Shown here: one piece after another, positions 1 to 8,038 of the stretch
How positions within the stretch are numbered: the stretch's first letter is position 1
Layout: each line of letters opens with the position of its first letter
Assembly: GCF_014863605.1 (NCBI RefSeq)
Contig: NZ_CP062252.1
Coordinates: 1,745,001 to 1,809,000, forward strand
DNA length: 64,000 nt
Direction of reading: 5' to 3'
Origin: Pseudomonas allokribbensis
GTDB lineage: Bacteria > Pseudomonadota > Gammaproteobacteria > Pseudomonadales > Pseudomonadaceae
Translations under genes and position numbers: made by a program
The notes under the pieces: generated by a model
The model's input: only the letters and a program-made list of their open reading frames with translations
Told to the model about the DNA's origin: nothing
Database searches by the model: none

Positions 1-1
1 C

Positions 2-736
2 AACCCTGAACTGAAACGTGAATCCATCGATGCACTGATCGTCGTCACCCAGAACGGTGACGAAGAAGGCTTGCCGCACACCGCTGCGATCGTCCAGGAC
101 AAGCTCGGCCTGCCGACCAACGTCGCCGCGTTCGATATTTCCCTGGGTTGCTCCGGTTACGTCTATGGGATCTACGCGATCAAGGGCTTCATGGAAGCCG
201 CCGGCCTGAAGAACGGTCTGCTGATCACCGCCGACCCGTATTCGAAGATCGTCGACCCGGAAGACCGCAACACCACCATGCTGTTCGGCGATGCCGCTAC
301 CGCGACGTGGATGGGCGAAAATCCGGCCTGGGCGCTGGGCAAGGCCAAGTTCGGCACCGACGGTTCCGGTGCGCCGCACCTGAAAGTCACCGATGGCGTG
401 TTCTTCATGAACGGTCGTCAGGTGTTCAACTTTGCGCTGCTGAAAGTCCCGGCGCACTTGCATGAGTTGCTCGACGATTCCGGCCTCAAGGCCGATGACA
501 TCGATGCATTCTGCATTCACCAGGGCAGTGCGGCGATTGTCGATGCCGTGGCACGACGCTTCGAAGGCGAGCCGGAGAAGTTCATCAAGGACATGGTCGA
601 GACCGGTAACACCGTGTCGTCCAGCGTTCCGCTGCTGCTGGAAAAACACGTGCTGGATTCCGACTGGCAGCGCATTGCGATCAGTGGTTTCGGCGTCGGT
701 CTGTCGTGGGGTTCGGCGATTATCTATCGTCCTTGA
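2..736 (+). CDS. 3-oxoacyl-ACP synthase III family protein, C-terminal part (5' end outside window)
   Basis: Partial gene: the reading frame is open from base 2 and its start lies before the window, so about 244 residues are seen. The thiolase-fold ketosynthase III triad is present: Cys in DISLGCSGYVYG (codon at 149), His in CIHQGS, and Asn in ETGNTVSSS. Such enzymes condense an acyl-CoA with a malonyl-type unit. Its place just before a Maf-type gene and flagellin suggests it makes an acyl group or precursor for flagellin glycan rather than being the housekeeping FabH; that role is inferred. A strong terminator follows directly. Confidence 0.88.
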   Translation, partial: NPELKRESIDALIVVTQNGDEEGLPHTAAIVQDKLGLPTNVAAFDISLGCSGYVYGIYAIKGFMEAAGLKNGLLITADPYSKIVDPEDRNTTMLFGDAATATWMGENPAWALGKAKFGTDGSGAPHLKVTDGVFFMNGRQVFNFALLKVPAHLHELLDDSGLKADDIDAFCIHQGSAAIVDAVARRFEGEPEKFIKDMVETGNTVSSSVPLLLEKHVLDSDWQRIAISGFGVGLSWGSAIIYRP

Positions 737-758
737 AGCGGCGAAAAACGACGGATAC

Positions 759-799
759 AAAAATAGCGTTCAAGGGTTAACCTTGAACGCTATTTTTTT
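759..799 (+). terminator. Rho-independent terminator after the KAS III gene
   Basis: Perfect inverted repeat 759-775 / 781-797 with a 5-base loop (GTTAA) and a run of T. It ends the upstream operon, so the next gene probably has its own promoter or relies on read-through. Confidence 0.9.
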
Positions 800-822
800 G
801 CCTGAATGGAGCGTGAGGCACC

Positions 823-2115
823 ATGAGCGAATTCTTCCAAGCCAACGCTGAAGTCATCGAGCGACGCTGGCCGGCACTGTTCGCACGGTTGATGAACGAA
901 GACAGTTCGGCGATCGAAGCCGAGCTGACGCAGGGGCTCGGTTCGACGCTGAGCATCGGCGGGATTCAGCTCACCAGTCGCCATGACCGCCTCCACGAAG
1001 CCCGGATCCAGGCCGCCAGCCTGCCGGCGGACAAGCCGCAATTGCATGTCTACGGCACCGGTCTCGGGGATTTACCGGCGGTACTGCTGGAGCGCGCCGG
1101 GCTTGAGCGACTGTATGTTCACGTTCTCAATGGCGCGCTGTTCGCCCTGGTGTTGCAACTGATCGATCAGCGGCAGTGGCTGGAAGAGGCGCGGGTAGAG
1201 CTTCTGTACGCCGGAGACCTGACGGACATCTGCACGCCGTTTTTTGCCTTGCCGACTGAAATGCTGCTGGCCGATGACTTCAACGCGAAGATTCGTGATC
1301 GGCTGGTCAGTGAGGTGCACCTGAGTTTCAACAATCGTGAGTTCGATCCGCATTCGCCCTTCATTTTGCAGCGTCTGCAGGACTGTCTGCCGGTGCTGCT
1401 GGCTGACGATGATGTGGCGCAATTGTTTGGTACTTGTGCCGGCCGGGAAGTCTACGTGATCGGCACCGGGCCGACGCTTGAGCAGCATTTCGAGCGACTC
1501 GCAGCGATCCGTGAGCGCGACGAACGCCCGCTGTTCATTTGCGTGGATACCGCTTACCGACCGCTGCGCGAGCACGGGATCGTGCCCGACTATGTGGTGA
1601 GCATCGATCAGCGCATCAGCTTTCGGCATTTGCCTTTCGAAGAATCCGACGGCATCCCGCTCGTGTATCTGCCCATGAGCGACCCTGAGGTATTGAGGGC
1701 CTGGAAGGGCAAGCGCTACGGCGGCTATTCGCTCAGCCCGGTCTATGCGGCGTTGCGAGAGCAACATCCACGGGCACTGCTGCATGTGGGCGGCAGCGTG
1801 ATTCATCCGGCGGTGGATCTGGCGGTGAAGATGGGGGCGGCGCGGATCACCCTGTTCGGTGCCGACTTCGCGTTTCCGATGAACAAGACCCACGCCGGCT
1901 GGCGTGATGGTGATCTGGGGCCGTCGGTGAACCAGGCACGGCACTGGGTGCGTGACGGCTTCGGCGAGCGCGTCAGTACGCAGCTCAATTTCCGCGGCTA
2001 TCTGTGTGTGCTGGAGCGTTACATCGCCAGCCAGCCCCAAGTCGAGTTCTTCAACAGTAGCCGCGCAGGTGCGTTGATTGCCGGGACGCGCTTCAACCAG
2101 GAGTTCGTGCAATGA
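823..2115 (+). CDS. Motility-associated factor (Maf/DUF115-type) protein, putative flagellin glycosyltransferase
   Basis: A 430-residue protein with a central MAF_flag10/DUF115-type block: VYVIGTGPTLEQ (about residue 208), an FICVDTAYRPL stretch and VVSIDQR. Maf proteins in polar flagellates modify flagellin with nonulosonic-type sugars in the cytoplasm before export. It is shorter than many Maf proteins (often 600 or more residues). Start ATG at 823 has a GGAG site about 12 bases upstream. It overlaps the next small gene by 4 bases (ATGA). Its site right before fliC supports a role in filament modification; the sugar cannot be told. Confidence 0.8.
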   Translation: MSEFFQANAEVIERRWPALFARLMNEDSSAIEAELTQGLGSTLSIGGIQLTSRHDRLHEARIQAASLPADKPQLHVYGTGLGDLPAVLLERAGLERLYVHVLNGALFALVLQLIDQRQWLEEARVELLYAGDLTDICTPFFALPTEMLLADDFNAKIRDRLVSEVHLSFNNREFDPHSPFILQRLQDCLPVLLADDDVAQLFGTCAGREVYVIGTGPTLEQHFERLAAIRERDERPLFICVDTAYRPLREHGIVPDYVVSIDQRISFRHLPFEESDGIPLVYLPMSDPEVLRAWKGKRYGGYSLSPVYAALREQHPRALLHVGGSVIHPAVDLAVKMGAARITLFGADFAFPMNKTHAGWRDGDLGPSVNQARHWVRDGFGERVSTQLNFRGYLCVLERYIASQPQVEFFNSSRAGALIAGTRFNQEFVQ

Positions 2116-2378
2116 GTGCGCTGCAAGGTTGTATCGACGAATGCCGGCGGTGTGCCGGCCTGTTTCGCCTGGGGCGTGATGTCGAAGCGGCGCTGGACAT
2201 GGTCGATGTGTTCGAGGGGGCGCAGCAGTTGCTGGTGTCCGCCTCGCCGGATATCCAGCAGTCGTGGGCGCACCTGCTCACACAAATGCTCGATTGCCAG
2301 GAGCGTCAGGACTGGCTCGGGCTTGCCGACTTCATGGAGTACGAGTTGATCCGGTTGCTGGAAAGTTCTGCGGCTTGA
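2112..2378 (+). CDS. Small conserved-looking protein of unknown function between maf and fliC
   Basis: An 88-residue acidic, mostly helical protein with three cysteines in its first half (CIDECRRC) and a C-terminal MEYELIRLLES stretch. The start overlaps the maf stop by 4 bases (ATGA), indicating translational coupling. I do not recognise a family. Size, helicity and position before flagellin would fit a partner of the Maf protein or a chaperone-like factor, but that is guesswork. Confidence 0.7.
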   Translation: MSALQGCIDECRRCAGLFRLGRDVEAALDMVDVFEGAQQLLVSASPDIQQSWAHLLTQMLDCQERQDWLGLADFMEYELIRLLESSAA

Positions 2379-2514
2379 GGAAAGCCGACAGCGCTGGCCC
2401 GCAGGTTTGCGCGGCGGACGGTTTTATGGCGTCATTTTTTCGCAGGTAAAGTGCTGCTAAGTCTTTGTTTTCAGGGGGGTGGCAGGGTGATGGCAAAAAT
2501 TTTCAAAAAAGCCC

Positions 2515-2541
2515 TCAAGCAACCTGCAAACCCGACGATAA
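2515..2541 (+). promoter_or_regulatory. Sigma-28 (FliA) promoter of fliC
   Basis: TCAA at 2515-2518, 15 bases, then GACGATAA at 2534-2541, close to the flagellar sigma consensus TAAA-N15-GCCGATAA. It leaves a leader of roughly 70 bases before the fliC ATG. The rest of 2379-2621 shows nothing else I can name. Confidence 0.7.
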
Positions 2542-2621
2542 CTATTACGAAGGTTCTCTAGGCCATACCCGGCGGTTGCCAGGGCCGGAAGCCGCAGTAC
2601 CCAACCAACGAGGAATTCGTC

Positions 2622-3473
2622 ATGGCTTTAACAGTAAACACTAACACCACGTCGTTGAACGTTCAGAAGAACCTGAACCGCGCCTCCGACGCTCTGTCGA
2701 CTTCGATGCAGCGCCTGTCTTCCGGCCTGAAAATCAACAGCGCTAAAGACGACGCTGCTGGCCTGCAAATCGCTACCCGTATGTCCTCGCAGATCCGTGG
2801 TAACACTCAGGCGATCCAGAACGCCAACGACGGTATCTCCGTTGCTCAGACCGCTGAAGGCGCTCTGCAAGCTTCGACCGACATCCTGCAGCGTATGCGT
2901 GAACTGGCTGTTAAAGCTCGTAACGGTACCAACGGCACTGCTGACCAGACCGCAACCAACGCTGAATTCGCTCAGATGTCTGACGAAATCACCCGTATCT
3001 CGGCTGCTACCAACCTGAACGGCAAAAACCTGCTGGACGGTTCGGCTGGTACTGTGACCCTGCAAGTTGGCGCCAACACTGGCTCCGCCAACCACATCGA
3101 CCTGGTACTGAGCGGCAAGTTCGACGCCGTCAGCCTGTCGGTAGGTAGCGGTACTGTTGTTCTGACCGGTGCTACTTCGGCTGCCGCCGCTTCGAACATC
3201 GACAACGCGATCACCGCGATCGACGCTGCAATTGCGAACATCAACGCCACTCGCGCCGCTCTGGGTGCTTCGCAAAACCGTCTGACCAGCACCATCCAGA
3301 ACTTGCAGAACATCACCGAGAACACCACTGCTGCACAAGGTCGCGTACAAGATACCGACTTCGCCGCAGAGACTGCTAACCTGACCAAGCAGCAAACCCT
3401 GCAACAGGCTTCGACCTCTGTTCTGGCTCAAGCCAACCAACTGCCTTCCGCTGTACTGAAGCTGCTTCAGTAA
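2622..3473 (+). CDS. fliC: Flagellin
   Basis: 283-residue flagellin, the filament subunit. The conserved D0/D1 ends are clear: N-terminal ALTVNTNTTSLNVQKNL and LSSGLKINSAKDDAAGLQIA, C-terminal VQDTDFAAETANLTK and ending AVLKLLQ. The variable middle (about residues 150-200) is short, as in P. fluorescens-type flagellins, leaving only a small outer domain. Residues are rich in Ser/Thr/Asn with no Cys. Own sigma-28 promoter upstream and a hairpin with T-run downstream indicate a mostly monocistronic transcript. AGGA-type ribosome site (ACGAGGAATTCGTC) precedes the ATG. Confidence 0.97.
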   Translation: MALTVNTNTTSLNVQKNLNRASDALSTSMQRLSSGLKINSAKDDAAGLQIATRMSSQIRGNTQAIQNANDGISVAQTAEGALQASTDILQRMRELAVKARNGTNGTADQTATNAEFAQMSDEITRISAATNLNGKNLLDGSAGTVTLQVGANTGSANHIDLVLSGKFDAVSLSVGSGTVVLTGATSAAAASNIDNAITAIDAAIANINATRAALGASQNRLTSTIQNLQNITENTTAAQGRVQDTDFAAETANLTKQQTLQQASTSVLAQANQLPSAVLKLLQ

Positions 3474-3490
3474 TTTCGGAATGAGTTTTG

Positions 3491-3526
3491 GCGGGGGAGT
3501 GCGCTTGTCGTGCTCTCTCGCTTTTT
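3491..3526 (+). terminator. Probable terminator between fliC and flaG
   Basis: Nine-base stem 3491-3499 / 3513-3521 containing two G:T pairs, followed by five T. Likely a partial terminator, giving abundant fliC transcript with some read-through into flaG, since no clear promoter is seen before flaG. Confidence 0.55.
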
Positions 3527-3546
3527 CACGTTAGGAGGTGATGAGC

Positions 3547-3903
3547 ATGGACATGAGCGTAAAGCTTAACGTGACTTATCCGGCTCCCAAGCCAGCCAAT
3601 ACTGTCACTGACAAGCCCTCGGAAGCGAAGCCGCAGGCTGCTGACGCCGTTACTGCCGTGAAAGACAGTCAGGAAACGGATGAAAGCAAATTGAAGCTGG
3701 CGGTGCAGGAGATCGAAAAGTTCGTACAATCGATCAAGCGCAATCTGGAATTCTCGATTGACGAGCATTCCGGGAAAGTCATCGTCAAGGTGATTGCAAG
3801 CGAGACGGGCGAGGTCGTACGACAGATCCCCTCCGCAGAAGCGCTGAAGCTGGCAGACAGCCTCGCCAACGCGAGTCACGTGTTGTTCGACGCCAAAGTC
3901 TGA
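3547..3903 (+). CDS. flaG: FlaG family protein
   Basis: 118-residue FlaG: a disordered N-terminus rich in Pro/Ala/Lys, then the compact FlaG domain (LKLAVQEIEKFVQS through LEFSIDEHSGKVIVKV and GEVVRQIPS). FlaG influences filament length and assembly in polar flagellates. AGGAGG at 3533-3538 gives best spacing to the ATG at 3547; an ATG at 3541 is too close to it and one at 3553 remains possible. It lies between flagellin and its cap gene, the usual Pseudomonas order. Confidence 0.9.
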   Translation: MDMSVKLNVTYPAPKPANTVTDKPSEAKPQAADAVTAVKDSQETDESKLKLAVQEIEKFVQSIKRNLEFSIDEHSGKVIVKVIASETGEVVRQIPSAEALKLADSLANASHVLFDAKV

Positions 3904-3984
3904 TAGCTGGCATGAATAGTGTTTGAAGTTCTTTAGGCGCCGACAAGGGTCAAAAGACTGGCAACAACCCCAAGGGAGATGCAC

Positions 3985-5445
3985 ATGGCAAGTCCAATTT
4001 TACCGGGTACGGGCCTGGGCTCCGGCCTGGACATTGGTGCGATCGTTACTGCGCTGGTCAATGCCGACAAGTCGCCGAAGCAGACGCAGATCGATGCCAC
4101 GACCAAAACCAACACGCTGAAGATCTCCGGTATCGGTACGCTGAAGAGTGCGCTGACGACATTCCAGACGGCGATGGCCAACCTGGGCAGCAAGACCAAC
4201 CCTGCGTTTTCCGGTTACACCGCCACGTCGGCAACTCCGACTGTTCTGGGCGTGACTTCGGATAACACCGCAGTATCGGGTACATACAGCGTAGTTGTGC
4301 AGAAACTGGCCACAGGCTCGAAAGTAGCCAGTGCATCCTTTGCCGGTGGTGCTGCCAGTGCCATTCCGAGTGGTACCCTGAAAATCAGTCAGAATGGCAC
4401 TGATTACAATGTCGCGATCCCGGCGAACGCGACTTTGCAGAGCACTCGCGATGCAATCAACTCGGCTCAGGCTGTCAATGGTATTTCCGCGAACATCGTG
4501 ACCGACAGCTCCGGATCTTCGCGTCTGGTGATCAGTTCGAGCAAGACGGGTGCGGGTTCTGATCTGACAGTCAGCGGTATTGCCGGTCTTGAGATCGATG
4601 GTACCCAGCCGATGGGGGCGACCCCGGCACCAGGTGCCTCCGGCTCGGTCAATGGCCTGGCACAGGATGCGCAGCTGACCATCGACGGTCTTCAGGTCAG
4701 CAGCAAGAGCAACACGGTCACTGGCGCCATCAGCGGTTTGACGATGAACCTGCTGACTGTTCCTGCTACGCCCGGAACACCGGTTACGGTGACCGTTGAT
4801 GCCAACACCAAGGGTTTGCAGACGTCTGTTCAGGCTTTCGTCGACGCCTACAACACCCTGAAGAGCACCATCGATACGCTGTCCAAGGCAACGCCGGACG
4901 AAAATGGCAAGCTGACCGTTCAGGCGGCGTTCACCGGTGATTCCCTGCCGCGTTCGCTGATTGCCGACATTCGTGCGCAGTTGACTGCTCCGAGCGCCAC
5001 GGCGGGCACCTCGATGGCCTATCTGTCGCAGATGGGGGTCATGACCGACAAGCTCACCGGTAACCTGACGTTCGATACCGTTGCGTTCAACAAGGTCATG
5101 TCCACGCCAGGCATGACCGGCAAGGTCCAGGACATGTTCACCGGCACCAACGACACCAATGGTCTGTTGACGCGCATGAGCAAGGCGGTGGATCCGTATC
5201 TCAAGCCATCGGCTGATGGCAAGACCACTACGGGTCTGCTTGATCAGCGCATGACGATCCTGAACAACAACACCAGGAACCTTACCAACCAGCAACTGGC
5301 ACTGGACCTGCGGGTCGCCAACCTGACCAAGACGTTGACTGCCAAGTACAACGCCATGGACTTGCTGGTAGGGCAGATGAAGGCCACAGCGAGCAACATT
5401 ACTTCGTTCTTCAGCTCGCTGAACGCTCAGCAATCTGCGAAGTAA
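3985..5445 (+). CDS. fliD: Flagellar filament cap protein (hook-associated protein 2)
   Basis: 486-residue FliD, which caps the growing filament and inserts flagellin. The conserved N-terminus PGTGLGSGLDIGAIVTALV and the C-terminal coiled segment (about 415-486, ending in MKATASNITSFFSSLNAQ) are typical; the middle is Ser/Thr/Gly-rich beta domain. AAGGGAG at 3972-3978 favours the ATG at 3985 over the one at 3979, which directly abuts it. A strong terminator follows, separating it from fliS. Only a weak -24/-12-like sequence (TGGCATGAATAGTGTT) is seen upstream. Confidence 0.96.
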   Translation: MASPILPGTGLGSGLDIGAIVTALVNADKSPKQTQIDATTKTNTLKISGIGTLKSALTTFQTAMANLGSKTNPAFSGYTATSATPTVLGVTSDNTAVSGTYSVVVQKLATGSKVASASFAGGAASAIPSGTLKISQNGTDYNVAIPANATLQSTRDAINSAQAVNGISANIVTDSSGSSRLVISSSKTGAGSDLTVSGIAGLEIDGTQPMGATPAPGASGSVNGLAQDAQLTIDGLQVSSKSNTVTGAISGLTMNLLTVPATPGTPVTVTVDANTKGLQTSVQAFVDAYNTLKSTIDTLSKATPDENGKLTVQAAFTGDSLPRSLIADIRAQLTAPSATAGTSMAYLSQMGVMTDKLTGNLTFDTVAFNKVMSTPGMTGKVQDMFTGTNDTNGLLTRMSKAVDPYLKPSADGKTTTGLLDQRMTILNNNTRNLTNQQLALDLRVANLTKTLTAKYNAMDLLVGQMKATASNITSFFSSLNAQQSAK

Positions 5446-5459
5446 CATGCAAGCGCGAC

Positions 5460-5498
5460 AAAAACCCGGCTACGCTTTCGAGCGTGTGCCGGGTTTTT
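5460..5498 (+). terminator. Rho-independent terminator after fliD
   Basis: Stem 5461-5470 / 5488-5497 (AAAACCCGGC / GCCGGGTTTT) with an extra inner stem (ACGCT/AGCGT), ending in T5. It uncouples fliD from fliS. Confidence 0.9.
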
Positions 5499-5509
5499 GT
5501 CTTATGGTC

Positions 5510-5536
5510 TAAAGTTTTTCGACTCGCAGGCGATAC
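5510..5536 (+). promoter_or_regulatory. Sigma-28 (FliA) promoter of fliS-fliT
   Basis: TAAAGTTT at 5510-5517, 11 bases, then GGCGATAC at 5529-5536; the -35 half is a perfect match and spacing is the consensus TAAA-N15. It lies immediately after the fliD terminator and 38 bases before the fliS start. Confidence 0.75.
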
Positions 5537-5574
5537 ACTGTTCATACGAGTCATTGTGGCAAATGAGGTAGAAC

Positions 5575-5973
5575 ATGAATCCGATGTTAGCCCTTCGGCA
5601 ATACCAGAAAGTTGGCGCCCACGCTCAGACGTCCGAAGCGAGCCCTCACCGACTGGTGCAAATGCTGATGGAAGGCGGTCTGGACCGCATCGCTCAGGCC
5701 AAGGGTGCGATCGAGCGCAAGGATATTCCAGCCAAGTGCACGTCGATCAGCAAGGCGATCGGGATCGTCAGTGGTCTGCGTGAGGGCCTGGACCTGGAAA
5801 AGTCCGCGGACACGTTGGCTGATCTGGATGGCCTTTATATCTACATGATGAAGCGTCTTGCCGAGGCGAACATCAGCAGCGACCCGCGCATTCTGGACGA
5901 GGTCGCCGGCTTGCTGAGCACGGTAAAAGAAGGCTGGGACGCGATCGCTCCTACGCCCGCTCCTCAGTTCTAA
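5575..5973 (+). CDS. fliS: Flagellin export chaperone FliS
   Basis: 132-residue helical chaperone that binds the flagellin C-terminus in the cytoplasm and prevents premature assembly. Diagnostic features: MLALRQYQKVGAH start, ASPHRLVQMLMEGGLDRI and the later LDGLYIYMMKRLAEANI. A GAGG site precedes the ATG. Transcribed with fliT (10 bases apart), apparently from its own sigma-28 promoter rather than with fliD. Confidence 0.95.
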   Translation: MNPMLALRQYQKVGAHAQTSEASPHRLVQMLMEGGLDRIAQAKGAIERKDIPAKCTSISKAIGIVSGLREGLDLEKSADTLADLDGLYIYMMKRLAEANISSDPRILDEVAGLLSTVKEGWDAIAPTPAPQF

Positions 5974-5983
5974 GGAGATCACC

Positions 5984-6280
5984 ATGAGTCTTGTATTGCA
6001 GCGAATCGAAGAAACCCGAGAGGCGTTGGTCGGTGCCCTGGCCGAGCGCAACTGGGAGGCCATCGGTCAATTGGATCTCGATTGCCGTTCCTGCATGGAA
6101 GATGTCTTGAGTGAAGCTTCGCTGGATGAAGTGGCACTGCGTGACAATCTTGAGGAGTTGCTGCATGTCTACAAGCAGCTTCTTGAGGTCGCCATGGGTG
6201 AGCGTCAGGCGATAGTCGACGAGATGTCGCAGATCACCCAAGCGCAGAGCGCGGCAAAGGTTTACCATCTGTTTGGTTAA
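5984..6280 (+). CDS. fliT: FliT-like flagellar protein (FliS')
   Basis: 98-residue helical protein in the position of the Pseudomonas fliT/fliS' gene. FliT-type proteins are chaperones of the cap protein FliD. The sequence is amphipathic helix throughout (REALVGALAERNWEAIGQLD, VYKQLLEVAMGERQAI). A strong AAGGAG site sits 5 bases before the ATG. Low primary conservation makes the assignment rest partly on position. Confidence 0.85.
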   Translation: MSLVLQRIEETREALVGALAERNWEAIGQLDLDCRSCMEDVLSEASLDEVALRDNLEELLHVYKQLLEVAMGERQAIVDEMSQITQAQSAAKVYHLFG

Positions 6281-6317
6281 TTAACCCTCAGTTAATCCAG
6301 ACATGTGCGCCATAAAT

Positions 6318-6346
6318 TTGACTGTGCACGGTTTTTTGACTTAACT
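6318..6346 (+). promoter_or_regulatory. Candidate sigma-70 promoter of fleQ
   Basis: TTGACT at 6318-6323 and TTAACT at 6341-6346 with a 17-base spacer, about 105 bases before fleQ. FleQ is the top-tier regulator and is expected to use the vegetative sigma factor. Found by eye only. Confidence 0.4.
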
Positions 6347-6452
6347 AGTGGCTGTTTTCAGATTTCAGGCGTCTACAGGCACAAGGTGTCCTGCAAGCGT
6401 CTCGCTTGCCCCTCGTTTCGGGCATTGAGTTGACTAGGGAAGTTGCTATTGC

Positions 6453-7928
6453 ATGTGGCGTGAAACCAAAATTCTGCTGATCGATGACGATAGCGTCCGC
6501 CGCCGCGACCTGGCGGTGATTTTAAATTTTCTTGGCGAAGAAAATTTACCCTGCGGAAGCCATGACTGGCAGCAGGCAGTCGGCTCTTTGTCGTCTAGTC
6601 GTGAGGTCATTTGCGTACTGATCGGGACGGTCAATGCTCCTGGTGCGCTCTTGGGCCTGTTAAAGACACTCTCAACCTGGGATGAGTTCCTTCCGGTTTT
6701 GCTGATGGGCGATAATTCTTCGGTGGACTTGCCCGAAGACCAACGCCGCAGGGTACTTTCGACCCTCGAAATGCCGCCGAGCTACAGCAAGCTGCTGGAC
6801 TCCCTGCACCGCGCCCAGGTCTATCGCGAAATGTACGACCAGGCCCGCGAGCGCGGCCGTCATCGCGAACCCAACCTGTTCCGCAGCCTCGTCGGCACCA
6901 GCCGGGCGATCCAGCATGTGCGTCAGATGATGCAGCAGGTGGCCGACACCGACGCCAGCGTGCTGATCCTCGGCGAGTCCGGCACCGGCAAGGAAGTGGT
7001 TGCGCGCAACCTGCATTACCATTCCAAGCGTCGTGACGCGCCATTCGTACCGGTCAACTGCGGGGCGATCCCGGCAGAGCTGCTGGAAAGCGAGCTGTTC
7101 GGCCACGAGAAGGGTGCCTTCACCGGTGCAATCACCAGCCGTGCCGGCCGCTTCGAGCTGGCCAATGGCGGTACGCTGTTTCTCGATGAAATCGGCGATA
7201 TGCCGCTGCCGATGCAGGTCAAGCTGCTGCGCGTATTGCAGGAACGCACCTTCGAGCGCGTGGGCAGCAACAAGACCCAGAGCGTCGACGTGCGCATCAT
7301 CGCCGCGACCCACAAGAATCTCGAAAGCATGATCGAGATCGGCACCTTCCGCGAAGACCTCTACTATCGCCTGAACGTGTTCCCGATCGAGATGGCGCCG
7401 CTGCGTGAGCGCGTCGAAGACATTCCGCTGTTGATGAACGAACTGATTTCGCGGATGGAGCACGAGAAGCGTGGCTCGATCCGTTTCAACTCCGCCGCCA
7501 TCATGTCCCTGTGCCGCCATGGCTGGCCGGGCAACGTTCGCGAGCTGGCCAACCTGGTGGAGCGCATGGCGATCATGCATCCGTACGGGGTGATCGGTGT
7601 GGTCGAGCTGCCGAAGAAGTTCCGCTACGTCGACGACGAAGACGAGCAAATGGTCGACAGCCTGCGCAGTGATCTGGAAGAGCGCGTGGCAATCAACGGC
7701 CACACGCCGGATTTCACCGCCAACGCCATGCTGCCGCCGGAAGGCCTTGATCTGAAGGACTACCTCGGTGGTCTGGAGCAGGGGCTGATCCAGCAGGCAC
7801 TGGACGATGCCAACGGCATTGTGGCGCGCGCGGCCGAACGCCTGCGTATTCGCCGCACCACGCTGGTGGAGAAGATGCGCAAGTACGGCATGAGCCGACG
7901 TGAAGGTGATGAACAGGCGGATGATTGA
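6453..7928 (+). CDS. fleQ: Flagellar master regulator FleQ (sigma-54 activator, c-di-GMP responsive)
   Basis: 491 residues: atypical receiver (1-130), AAA+ domain (about 142-375) and Fis-type HTH at the C-terminus ([18 protein letters not shown]). Walker A GESGTGKE at 174-181, GAFTGA at 221-226. LFRS at 142-145 matches the c-di-GMP-binding motif known for P. aeruginosa FleQ. The receiver has no Asp at the normal phosphorylation strand (ICVLIGTV), so phosphorelay control is not expected. FleQ drives class II flagellar genes and represses biofilm matrix genes. A terminator follows. Confidence 0.97.
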   Translation: MWRETKILLIDDDSVRRRDLAVILNFLGEENLPCGSHDWQQAVGSLSSSREVICVLIGTVNAPGALLGLLKTLSTWDEFLPVLLMGDNSSVDLPEDQRRRVLSTLEMPPSYSKLLDSLHRAQVYREMYDQARERGRHREPNLFRSLVGTSRAIQHVRQMMQQVADTDASVLILGESGTGKEVVARNLHYHSKRRDAPFVPVNCGAIPAELLESELFGHEKGAFTGAITSRAGRFELANGGTLFLDEIGDMPLPMQVKLLRVLQERTFERVGSNKTQSVDVRIIAATHKNLESMIEIGTFREDLYYRLNVFPIEMAPLRERVEDIPLLMNELISRMEHEKRGSIRFNSAAIMSLCRHGWPGNVRELANLVERMAIMHPYGVIGVVELPKKFRYVDDEDEQMVDSLRSDLEERVAINGHTPDFTANAMLPPEGLDLKDYLGGLEQGLIQQALDDANGIVARAAERLRIRRTTLVEKMRKYGMSRREGDEQADD

Positions 7929-7940
7929 CGCCTGTTTTTC

Positions 7941-7969
7941 AACTGCTTCATTTATAAGCAGTTTTTTTT
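7941..7969 (+). terminator. Rho-independent terminator after fleQ
   Basis: Stem AACTGCTT 7941-7948 / 7956-7963 with an uninterrupted T8 tract ending one base before the fleS -24 element. Confidence 0.9.
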
Positions 7970-7985
7970 AGGCACGGGTATTGCT
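7970..7985 (+). promoter_or_regulatory. Sigma-54 promoter of fleSR
   Basis: AGGCAC-N5-TTGCT: the GG (-24) and GC (-12) doublets have exact spacing. 54 bases before fleS. Fits the known dependence of fleSR on RpoN and FleQ. It abuts the fleQ terminator. Confidence 0.8.
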
Positions 7986-8038
7986 ACGTCCCTCGCAACG
8001 TTCCGTTTAACTGACGGTCAGCCAAGCGAGAGAGCACA

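Noticed and set aside
3910..3927. Possible sigma-54 promoter before fliD (TGGCATGAATAGTGTT)
   Set aside because: The -12 GC doublet is missing; too weak to list as a feature although fliD is RpoN-dependent in P. aeruginosa.
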